DNA of 64,000 nt from Orychophragmus violaceus (Eukaryota > Streptophyta > Magnoliopsida > Brassicales > Brassicaceae). The stretch spans positions 28,553,615 through 28,617,614 of the forward strand of contig CM058233.1 in NCBI GenBank assembly GCA_030180135.1, given 5' to 3'. Both the position numbers and the translations under genes were made by a program. This document shows, piece after piece, positions 54,612 to 64,000 of the stretch (position 1 is the stretch's first letter; each line of letters begins with the position of its first letter). The notes under the pieces are model-generated. The model was not told the DNA's origin, did no database searches, and was given only the letters and a program-made list of their open reading frames with translations.

Positions 54612-57174
54612 ACTCCCACTAAAATTAAGATCACATCTTAAGACATCTAATGCCTTTAGCAGTAGTCTGACCCTTATTCGCTCTTGCTCAGCGTGTGTCG
54701 AAAGACACTGCGTCTTGCTAAGAGTAATACCAAGAGTCATTTGCACAAAGCCCTTCTTGGAATCATGCGTACTGGATCTGTGCAAGGTCTTATCACATAA
54801 GTATCTTGACACAATCCACTTAGCTTATCCAATCTATCTCTATAGATTCTTATTCCAAGAATGTATATGGTTTCTCCCATAATTTTGTCGAAAAACAACC
54901 TTTTGAATCAAGTCTTAATAGACTGTAAACAATGGAACTTCATTTCCTAGGAGTAGTATGTTATCAACATACAATACTAGAAATGCAACTGCGCTCCCAC
55001 TAGTCATCTTGTAAACATTCGGTTCCTCTTCATTTCTGATAAAATCAAACATTTTGATTACTTTATCAAAACGAAGATTTCAACTCCGAGATGCTTGCTT
55101 CTATCCATAAATGGATCGATGAAGCTTGCATATCTTCCTAGCTTCATTGAGATCAATGAAAACTTCAGATTATGTCATGTACACATTCTTTTCTAGAATT
55201 CCATTAAGGAAAACTGTTTTCACATCCATCTGTCAGATCTCATAACCATTATGAGTGGCGGTTGCTAGGAGAATCCGAATGGACATGAGCATGGTGTCTG
55301 GGATTAGGTTTCTTCACAGTTAATACCATGAATTTACTTGAAACCTTTTCCACCAATCCAGCTTCGGACATCGCCATTCCAGATTCAGCGGCTTTCAGCC
55401 ACTTTCAGAGTCAAGGCCCATCATTGCTACTTCAAAATTCGTAGGCCCGTCACTTTCAATGATCAGTAGATCACGGCAATTGGTTACGAGAAATCCCCAT
55501 TTCTCGGGTTCGTGACGGATCCTATTGGATCTACGAGCTTCAGTCTTGTGTTAAAAGTCACGCACATATCTCATATGTAGACTTTTACCACGATCTAATT
55601 AACCAAGATTTAAACCGTAGTTAATTAAATCATAAACCAAAATATTTTGGTTCGCGACCTGTGTCGATCGATGCAACTTTTGCGTCGATCGACACATCTT
55701 TAAAACTCGCCTTTTTGAATGTATATCTAATATTCATTCATCAGATCCTTGCAAACCTCAGGCACCACAGTTGCAGGTTCTACAACTCTTTGTAGATCCA
55801 ACTGCTGCTCTTCCTCATCGGGTTGAACAGTCTCCTGTGATTCTCGAATTTCTTCGAATTGTACTTTACTCCCACTGTTCTTCTTGGAAAGAAAGTCTTT
55901 CTCAAGAAAACATAGTTCCGAGCAACAAACAATTTGTTCTCAAACTGGTTGTAAAAGTAGCACGCCTTGGTTTCGTCATGACAACCAATGAAGCAGTACT
56001 TATCAGATTTGGGTGTGAGCTTATCAGAGATTAAACGTTTTATATAAGTCCCACAACTCCAAATCTTCATGATGGATAAATCAGAAACATTTCCATTCCA
56101 CATCTCATGTGAAATCTCTGTAACTGATTTTGATGGAACACTATTTAATGTAAACTCAGACCTTTCCTAGAGCTTATTCTTAGAAGGATAATGGAAGATC
56201 TAAGTGATTCATCATTGATCAAACTATATCTAATAAAGTTCGATACATGAGGATTGAATTGTGAAACACTTTCACAATCTATTAGATGTTCACTTAATTA
56301 TTGACTTAAGTATTCACCTCCATGATCTCATCATAGAGCTTCAACTCCTTTGCCAAATTGATTCTATACTTCATTCTGGAACTCTTTGAACTTTTCAAAA
56401 GATTCTGATTTATGTTTTATTAACAAGACATAACCGTACCTACTGAAAATATCAGTAAAGGTAATGAAGTACTGAAAATTTCCTCTAGCATTACTGCTCA
56501 TCGGCCCATATACATCCGTATGCATAAAGCCCAATAAGCCTCTGGCCCTTTCATTTTATCCGTTCACGACCTGTGTCGACCGATGCATCGTTTGTGTCGA
56601 TCGACACTACCCTTTTCCGAAAGGGGCCTTTGTCATTTTACCCAATAAACAAGATTCACTTTACTCATTGTGATTCATAATCAGATGAGCCCAAAAGCCC
56701 ATCACTATGGAGCTTCTGAATCTGTTTCTCATTTACGTGGCCCAAAATGACAATGCCAGAGAGAAGTTTGATATTAATGTTATAGTTAGGCACATTCTGG
56801 TTTATAACATAAAATCCATTCTTTAATGGATTGCTACTATAAAATATATCACTGTAATCAAATGAATAACACTTATTCTTAATTTGAAAACTGATATCCT
56901 TTCATATCCAAACAAGGATTAGAAATAATCTTTCTGCTCATAGCAGGTACATAGCAGCAGTTTTAAGTTCAAAATATGCCATAAAAAGGGAAAAATAAAT
57001 GAAATACTCCTACGGTTAATGCAGCAACTCTTGCTTCATTTCCACGCGTAGATCCACTTGTCCTTTCTCCATAATCCTACTTTTGCTCAGGCCCTGCACA
57101 TTTTCACAAAATATGAGTACCACAGCTGGTATCAAATACCCAATAAGTAGGACTGTAAGAAGTAACATTTACTT
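54612..57174 (-). pseudogene. copia F protease-integrase-RT remnants with internal LTR-derived insert
   Basis: On the minus strand: protease reading DTSCG instead of DTGCG just after gag (about 57130); integrase zinc region (KLHSDGLLG-like, about 56720); a TCGACCGA/TCGATCGA pair at about 56572-56610 inside integrase; integrase core (HTD-like, about 56525) and C-terminal part (55780-56103, IWSCGTYIKRLISDKLTPKS, CYFYNQFENK). At about 55540-55755 an inserted segment resembling the F LTR carries a motif pair. RT remnants follow to about 54830, then a truncated end (HDSKKGFVQM, 54812-54600). RNase H is missing. Numerous stops. Confidence 0.85.
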
Positions 57175-58053
57175 CTATAACATAATACCTGAAGAAGAAG
57201 TCTCGTACGTCTTCTTCAGCTTCTCATAATCTTCCAAGAATTTATTGCAGTTTCTTTTCGAATGCCCATAACCATTACAATAACGGCACTTAACATCTTC
57301 AGAAGGACTGGTTTTAACCTTAGGAGCTTGGCCAGACTCGCTTAGATTCACAATCGAGCTCGTCTTTCCATCACCTTTGTTCTTACCAAGTTTCTTAAAC
57401 TTTTTACCCTTTTGTACCATAAGGACATTTGGGGTGTCCTTCTTGATGTTAGGTTCAACAGTCTTAAGCATCCCATGCAATTCAGTCAACGTCTTCGTCA
57501 AGTTGTTCATGTTATAGTTCATAACAAATTGATCATAGCTTGACGGCAGTGACTGTAGAATGATGTCAGTAGCCAACTCTTGGCTAATGGGACAATCCAG
57601 TTTCCCCAGGTTATCAATATAACCCATCATCTTAATGACATGAGGACTAACTGGCTCGCCCATTGGTAGCTTGCACTCAATCAGAGACCTTACCGTCTGG
57701 TATCTCTGAGTTCGTGCCTGCTCCTGAAACATACTTTTCAGGCCAGTGATCATCTCTTTTGGCGACTCCACGTACTCATATTGCTTCTGCAATTCCGAGT
57801 TCATGGTAGCCAACATGAGACAACTCACATCCACCGCATCATTAGAATGCTTATCCCAAGCATCCTTATCTGACTGCCAGGCATTGGCTCGGTACTTCTT
57901 AGGGAGAACTTTCTCAAGGACATAGTCCTTTTTCTCCTGTTTGAGAACAATTCTCAAGTTCCGATACCATTCAAGAAAGTTTGATCCATTTAACTTGTCC
58001 TTCTCAAGGACGGATCGCAGGGAGAAATTGTTACGATGGTTTGTGCTAGACAT
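57175..58053 (-). CDS. copia F Gag
   Basis: 292 codons from ATG 58053, directly after a TTTTTCAG acceptor-like site and colinear with the gag start of C (LRSVLEKDKLNGSNF). It has a copia gag (UBN2-type) domain, with ATDIILQSLPSSYDQF and NLTKTLTELHGMLKT, a lysine-rich stretch (VQKGKKFKKLGKNKG), and a CCHC zinc knuckle (CRYCNGYGHSKRNC, about residues 260-273). The stop follows TSSSGIML. There is no internal stop, in contrast to the ruined pol behind it, which suggests that Gag was maintained longer than pol. Confidence 0.9.
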   Translation of the reverse strand: MSSTNHRNNFSLRSVLEKDKLNGSNFLEWYRNLRIVLKQEKKDYVLEKVLPKKYRANAWQSDKDAWDKHSNDAVDVSCLMLATMNSELQKQYEYVESPKEMITGLKSMFQEQARTQRYQTVRSLIECKLPMGEPVSPHVIKMMGYIDNLGKLDCPISQELATDIILQSLPSSYDQFVMNYNMNNLTKTLTELHGMLKTVEPNIKKDTPNVLMVQKGKKFKKLGKNKGDGKTSSIVNLSESGQAPKVKTSPSEDVKCRYCNGYGHSKRNCNKFLEDYEKLKKTYETSSSGIML

Positions 58054-58055
58054 AG

Positions 58056-59239
58056 CTGAAAAACAAGGGATGTTTAGTTATGATGTTCAAGAAATGAGAA
58101 GTCTTAACAATTAAGAAAACTCGCATTATATTCAAACAATGTTTCCTCAAATGAATATAATGATCCAAGACCCATACTTCACTAAACTTGAGTGAGCCAC
58201 TGGCTATTACCCAACTTTAGCTATCTAGGTAAGCAACGACCTTGCTAGTTATATCCAATATAACTCTTGGTTGTGGATCGACATCTTATGTCCAATCCAC
58301 CTGATGTCTCTGAGCCCAAAACGATTTTGATGGCCCAGTCAAGTAAACCAATCTCTTCAGTCATGTAACTGTCGATGTCTTGCACTGCAAGTCCATCAAC
58401 ATGATTACCTCTGTCTTACTCATGAAATGCGGACATCTTGCACTGCAAGTCTATCACACAACTCAATGAGTCTTGACAGTTGACAAGATTGGAAAGACAT
58501 CAAGTATCACTTGATATTTTAGTTGAGGAACGGAATCATTAAAACGTTCAGTTTTATTATGTTTTAATTCTTATAATTAATTGATTTAGCATGCTTTGGT
58601 TCTGTGATTGCAGGCTCCAAAACCCAATCATCGAATCTGATGTCGACCGACACTACTATAGTGTCGATCGATACAGAATAACCAAAAGTAATCCGCGATA
58701 ACCGATCAATCCAATTGATCCGGTTTCGAATACCAGTCGGTGTCGATCGATGCTACACTAGCATCGGTCGATACCAACCTAATCAAACCAATCGCAATTC
58801 AAACCATTTAACCAAGCTCGATAACCGGTCCAATCCAATTGAACCGGTTCATCAATCTCGCGAGGTTTGTGTCGACCGATACAACTCTTGTGTCGATCGA
58901 CACTAGGCGAATAAGTTTTATTCGGGTTATCCTTCTGTGTCGACCGATACCGGATTGGTGTCGATCGACACAGTGCGATAAGCCCTAATCGTTTTTCAAT
59001 CAAAAAACCTAAAACTAGATTTTCATGAAAACGAATTTTAGCATGCTTGTATCAACTATACAGAGATTCAGATTCAACTAATCTAATCAACATGCTACAG
59101 ATTCAATGGAACCCTAAAGCTCTGATACCACTGAAGGAATTTCTAGCAGATCCTAATCCAATTAGGCAATCCTGGTCTGAATTCCGAGCCTAGGATCTAG
59201 GGGTTCTTGTAATTGAATCTTATCAGATCTAGAGATTAC
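58056..59239 (-). repeat. copia F leader: predicted intron with motif arrays
   Basis: A donor in the 5' LTR (CCAG/GTAATC on the minus strand, G at 59239) and an acceptor (TTTTTCAG, ending 58056) two bases before the gag ATG predict an intron of about 1.2 kb. It includes the primer site GTGGTATCAGAGC (59131-59119). Motif pairs lie at about 58640, 58738, 58867 and 58930, each with centres 21 bp apart, alternating with CAATCCAATTGAACCGGT-type words at about 58705 and 58825. The layout parallels element C although the flanking sequence has diverged. Confidence 0.72.
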
Positions 59240-59858
59240 CTGGTGATTAGCAGCGGAAGATTTGCAGATAATCGAGATCTAGAGCGCCTCAAATGCTGCG
59301 CCTCTACTGGTATCCACACGCACACAAACTGAACAGGAGGGATGCTAGTGCCTATAGAGATCAGATCTCTCAAGAGGTTTCTCTCTAGTTTCTGGTGGCT
59401 GTGAATTAGGTTAGATTAGTGTTTTGGTCGACCATATATCTTTATATATGTTGACTTAAACCACCCCGGAATTAACCAACAATTAAACCGATTTAATTTG
59501 GTAATCCGCGAGTCGTGTCGACCGACAAACTCTATGTGTCGATCGACACGGTCGATCTGTGTCGACCGACATACATATTATGTCGATCGACACTGTTCCA
59601 GAAACTCGATACTGAATGCATATCTAATATGCATTCACCCGATCATTACATTAATGATCAACCTCATGTTAAACGTCCAGTTTGCTTAGGTGTGTGACCC
59701 TGTAGGATCATATAACACTGGCAATGAGTTCTCAACTCATTGATCATAAGTGGCTTCTAGCAAAGCATTATGAGTACCCAATGTCATATGATTGTCTCAT
59801 CTCGACAATACGACTTTCACTTAGAGCAAGTACAATAGATTTCAGGACATTCCCAACA
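59132..59858 (-). repeat. LTR shared by copia F (5') and copia G (3')
   Basis: 727 bp. On its left is the F primer site; on its right is the polypurine tract of G (ATCTCCCACTTG on the plus strand). Four motif cores lie at about 59515-59592 with spacings 21, 23 and 21 bp. Confidence 0.9.
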
Positions 59859-60664
59859 ATCTCCCACTTGTACTGGAATCATCTATTCCTATAATCCCTT
59901 CGTCACTATATCTCGATCCGGCATAAGGCAAGATCCGTGTCATCCTTATTAAGCCAAAATCATGTTCATCGAATTCCGATTTATACTGACAAGCCAAACG
60001 ACTGACAATCACCTCGTTTGAGTGTGGCCACACATTTCTCAGTATCAAATCTTCGATGGGCCCTGAGATATTTATCTCCTGTTATATAGGAGGGACAATT
60101 CCCATCTTGTTCCATCCCTGTTCCTTCACACGCTTCATGATACGCCCAATCAATGTCTTTATGATCACCAGTTACGGCTGACGTTTGACAAGGTCAAAGC
60201 GGACCAATTCACATGTAAGAAATCATGATGAACTCAGGTCTAAGGACTATACTCTATAGTCGTAATGAAAACTCTCATGACACTTATATAACTATCCCGT
60301 AGAGTTCTCATCAGTGGGTCATGTCCGATCATGTGTTCTCTGACACATACCTATGTGATTGACTTTAATACTCTTATTAATGACTCCATGAAACTTAGTC
60401 ATCAGTCACCTCACATACTAGTCTCACGTGGTTGTTAATGTCCCACTTTAACAACCTCGACCAGGGACAAACATAATTTATGTCATTTATTATTTATAGG
60501 GTTTCATGATCAAGTCACATACTTGATGACCTATAAAATGTCATAAATTACTTTGGGACTATTATTTAATAACCATTATTAAATAATACAGATGTCAGAT
60601 TTCAATAACATAATCATATTATGTTTATACGAACATCACATCATAACTAAAATTAATAACATTG

Positions 60665-62833
60665 ACTCCCACTAAAATTAAGATCACATCTTAAGACATC
60701 TAATGCCTTTAGCAGTAGCCTGACCCTCATTCGCCCTAGCTCAGCGTGTGTCGAAGGACACTGCGTCTTGCTAAGAGTAATACCAAGAGTCATTTGCACA
60801 AAGTCCTTCTTGGAATCATGCATACTGGATCTGTGTAAGAATTTATCACATAAGTATCTTGACACAATCCAATTAGCTTGTCTAATCTATCTCCATAGAT
60901 TCTTATTCTAAGAATGTATATGGTTTCTCCCATATTTCTCATCGAAAAACAACTTTCGAGTCAAGTCTTAACAGACTTATACAATGGAACTTCATTTCCG
61001 AGAAGTAGTATGTTATCAACATACAATACTAGAAATGCAATTGCGCTCCCACTAGTCTTCTTGTAAACACATGTTTCCACTTCATTTATGACGAAATCAA
61101 ACCTTTTGACTTCTTCATCAAAACGAAGATTCCAACTCCGAGATGCTTGCTTCAATCCATAAATGGATCGATGAAGCTTGCATATCTTCCTGGCTTCATT
61201 AGGATCAATGAAAACTTCAGGTTGTGTCATGTACACATCCCTTTTCAGAATTCCATTAAGGAAAACTGTTTTTCACATCCATCTGCCAGATCTCATAACC
61301 ATTATGAGTGGTGGTTGCTAGGAGAATCCGAATGGACATAAGCATGGTGTCTGGGATTAGGTTTCTTCACAGTTAATACCATGAATTTACTTGAAACCTT
61401 TTCCACCAATCCAGCTTTGGACATCGCCATTCCGGATTCAGCGGCTTTTAGCCACTTTCGGAGTCAAGGCCCATCATTGCATCTTCAAATTTCGCAGGCC
61501 CGTCACTTTCAATGATCAGTAGATCACGGCAATTGGTTATGAGAAATCCCCATTTCTCGGGTTCGTGACGGATCCTATTGGATCTACGAGCTTCAGTCTT
61601 GTGTTAAAAGTCACGCACATATCTCATATGTAGACTTTTACCACGATCTAATTAACCAAGATTTAAACCGTAGTTAATTAAATCATAAACCAAAATATTT
61701 TGGTTCGCGACCTGTGTCGATCGATGCAACTTTTGCGTCGATCGACACATCTTTAAAACTCGCTTTTGAATGTATATCTAATATTCATTCATCAGATCCT
61801 TGCAAACCTCAGGCACCACAGTTGCAGGTTCTACAACTCTTTGTAGATCCAACTGCTGCTCTTCCTCATCGGGTTGAACAGTCTCCTGTGATTCTCGAAT
61901 TTCTTCGAGTTGTACTTTACTCCCACTGTTCTTCTTGGAAAGAAAGTCTTTCTCATGAAAACATAGTTCCGAGCAACAAACAATTTGTTCTCAAACTGGT
62001 TGTAAAAGTAGCACGCCTTGGTTTCGTCAGGACAACCAATGAAGCAGTACTTACCGGATTTGGGTGTGAGCTTATCAGAGATTGAACGTTTTATATAAGC
62101 CTCACAACTCCAAATCTCCATGATGGATAAATCAGTAACATTTTTTTTTTTTTTTTTTTCATTCCACATCTCATGTGAAATCTCTGTAACTGATTTTGAT
62201 GGAACGCTATTTAATATAAACTAAGACAATTTTAGAGTGTATTCTTAGAAGGATATTGGAAGATCTAAGTGACTCATCATTGATCGAACCATATCTAATA
62301 AAGTCCAATTCAGGAGGAGTGACTTGTGAAACACTTTCACAATCTCTCAGATGATCACTACATTCTTGACTTAAGTATTCACCTCCATGATCTCATCGTA
62401 GAGCTTTAATACCTTTGCCAAATTGATTAAGTACTTCACTTTTGGAACTCTTTGAACTTTTCAAAGATTCTGACTTATGTCTTATAAATAAGATATAACT
62501 GTACCTACTGAAATATCAGTAAAGGTAATGAAGTACTGTAATTTTCCTCTAGCATTTTCGCTCATCGGGCCATGTGCATCCGTATGTATAAAGCCCAATA
62601 AGCCTCTTGCCCTTTCATTTTATCCGTTCGCAACTTGTGTCGACCGACACACCGTTTGTGTCGATCGACACTACCATTTCGAAAGGGGCCTCTGTCGTTT
62701 TCCAACAAACAAGATTCACTTTACCCATTATGATTCATAATCAGATGAGCCCAAAAGTCCATCACTATGGAGCTTCTGAATCTGTTTCTCATTTATGTGG
62801 CCCAAAACGACAATGCTAGAGAGAAGTTTGATT
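60665..62833 (-). pseudogene. copia G RT-integrase remnants
   Basis: Same order and lesions as F: RT end (HDSKKDFVQM, 60653-60865); RT block (MTQPEVFIDPNEARKICKLHRSIYGLKQASRSW and LYVDNILLLGNE, 60961-61236), with VDN replacing VDD; the LTR-derived insert with motif pair (about 61595-61808); integrase C-terminal part (61831-62169); a motif pair at about 62636-62675; and an integrase zinc-region remnant near 62720-62830. Not functional. Confidence 0.84.
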
Positions 62834-64000
62834 CGTAAATGGTCGTATGAATGCATACAATGGAATGGCGTGTCTGAGAGGAGAAATCGGACTTTATTAG
62901 ATATGGTTCGATCAATGATGAGTCTCTCAACTCTTCCATTATCCTTTTAGGGATACGCTCTAGAAACGTCTGCGTTTACACTTAATAGGGTTCCGTCAAA
63001 ATCAGTTGCAAAGACACCACATGAGATGTGGACTGGAAATGTTCCAAATGTGTCTTTCCTGAAGATTTGGGGTTGTGAAGCTTATGTTAAGCGATTAATT
63101 ACAGATAAGCTCGAACCCAAATCTGATAAGTGCTACTTCGTTGGTTATCCTAAGGAAACCAAGGCATACTACTTTTACAACCAATCCGAGAACAAAGTGT
63201 TTGTTGCTCGGAACTGCGTTTTTCTTGAGAGAGAGTTTCTTTCCAAGAGAAACAGTGGGAGTAAAGTACAACTCGAAGAAGTTCGAGAACCGCAGGAAAA
63301 TGCTCAACCCGTAGAGGAAGAGCAACAGTTGGATCTACAAAGAGTTGTAGACCCAACGCCTGTGGAGCCAGAAATTCGTAGATCCGAAAGGATCCGTCAC
63401 GAACCCGAGAGATATGGATTTCTCGTAACCAATTGTCATGATTTATTGATCATTGACAGTGATGAGCCCGCGAATTACGAAGAAGCGATGATGAGCCCTG
63501 ACTCCGAAAAGTGGCTGAAAGCCGCTGAATCCGAAATGGGATCCATGTCACAGAACCAAGTATGGACTTTGGTTGATTTACCCGATGGTGCAAGACCCAT
63601 TGAGTGTAAATGGATTTTCAAGAAGAAAATTGATGTGGATGGAAATATTCAGATATATAAAGCAAGGCTGGTGGCAAAAGGTTTCAAACAAATTCATGGT
63701 ATAGACTATGAAGAAACCTATTCACCTGTAGCCATGCTTAAATCCATTCGGATTCTCCTAGCAACAGCTGCTCATTATGATTATGAGATCTGGCAAATGG
63801 ACGTGAAAACAGCTTTCCTTAATGGAATTCTGGAAGAGGATGTGTACATGACACAGCCCGAAGGTTTCATCGATCCTAATGCTGCTAGGAAAGTATGCAA
63901 GCTTCATCGATCCATTTATGGATTGAAGCAAGCATCTCGGAGTTGGAATCTTCGTTTTGATGAAGCAGTCAAAGAGTTTGATTTCATCAGAAGCGAAGAA
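62834..64000 (+). mobile_element. copia element H, internal fragment running past the window end
   Basis: Starts abruptly in the integrase core at the G/H junction and continues in pol to the window end. It is related to F and G, but with an open frame and without the LTR-derived insert or motif pairs. About 18 bp at the junction (62834-62851) match neither. Confidence 0.85.
62852..64000 (+). CDS. copia H integrase (C-terminal)-reverse transcriptase, 3' partial, one stop
   Basis: The frame reads QWNGVSERRNRT (containing the third catalytic residue E of integrase), then an in-frame TAG at 62948-62950 where copia 1 has TGG. From 62951 it is open to the window end: IWGCEAYVKRLITDKLEPKS, RRSERIRHEPERYGF, ECKWIFKKKIDVDGN, KARLVAKGFKQIHG, and MDVKTAFLNGILEEDVYMTQ, the N-terminal palm of RT. 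The YVDD motif would lie just past the window. Apart from the missing 5' end and the single TAG it looks little damaged. Confidence 0.85.

Larger units (their letters stand above)
53079..59858 (-). mobile_element. copia element F, intact gag and decayed pol
   Basis: On the minus strand: 5' LTR 59858-59132, primer site 59131-59117, leader with motif arrays, gag 58053-57175, pol remnants to about 54612, 3' noncoding region, polypurine tract and 3' LTR 53805-53079. Both LTRs are 727 bp and differ by several percent, mostly in the motif-bearing middle. The upstream LTR also serves as the 3' LTR of element G, so F and G form a tandem array sharing one LTR. The family resembles C in layout and decay but differs clearly in sequence. 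Confidence 0.9.
59132..62833 (-). mobile_element. copia element G, truncated direct copy of F
   Basis: 59132-62833 repeats 53079-about 56780 with a nearly constant offset of about 6053 bp. It contains LTR, 3' noncoding region, RT and integrase remnants, and stops within the integrase zinc region. It lacks gag, leader and 5' LTR. A T run at about 62142-62159 is expanded compared with F. At 62834 it is joined head-on to plus-strand copia H. Confidence 0.88.

Overview
The window looks like a transposon-dense, gene-poor stretch of a Brassicaceae nuclear genome. The evidence is plant Ty1/copia and Athila-lineage Ty3/gypsy elements, a Cassandra 5S-bearing TRIM, two Sadhu-like retroposons, a Mutator-like element (MULE), intron-bearing fragments of a UBX-domain gene and of an RPA1-like gene, and no bacterial or organellar features. 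The family assignment is an inference; transposon origin for most of the sequence is directly visible. All identities and counts were made by eye.

Layout. 1-4834: 3' part of a copia element with an intact gag-pol frame. 4835-7015: RPA1-like fragments. 7016-33150: a three-level nest. Gypsy element B (gag-protease only) is interrupted at 11498-30947 by copia element C, which is interrupted at 16177-28449 by element D, a rearranged gypsy element. D consists of two 5.3 kb inverted arms around a 76-bp spacer and carries a 68-nt copy of tRNA-Asp. 33151-37913: anonymous sequence with two Sadhu-like retroposons. 37914-39314: Cassandra elements arranged as a second inverted repeat. 39861-41199: a damaged UBA-SEP-UBX (PUX-type, CDC48 adaptor) gene, the only host-type gene with recognisable full structure. 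42093-50390: a MULE with an exact 9-bp target duplication, carrying gypsy element E (RNase H-integrase only). 50391-53078: AT-rich and short-repeat sequence. 53079-64000: minus-strand copia elements F and G sharing one LTR, then plus-strand copia H running off the window.

Most striking signal: a palindromic motif, consensus GTGTCGATCGACAC, recurs in pairs whose centres are usually 21 bp apart. It occurs in both copia elements (C, F, G) and gypsy elements (B, D, E): in LTRs, in leaders, in 3' noncoding regions, in the gag-protease linker in frame, and inside decayed pol. In C and F the leader copies alternate with a second near-palindromic motif and lie in a predicted 5' leader intron. Such sharing between unrelated superfamilies suggests a common DNA- or RNA-level function or a shared host factor.

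The gypsy elements are functionally split: B and D keep gag-protease, E keeps RNase H-integrase. Copia C and F keep an intact gag, while pol is wrecked and both proteases read DTS instead of DTG; C nevertheless has near-identical LTRs, so it probably moved in trans. The autonomous-looking partners in view are the first copia element and H.
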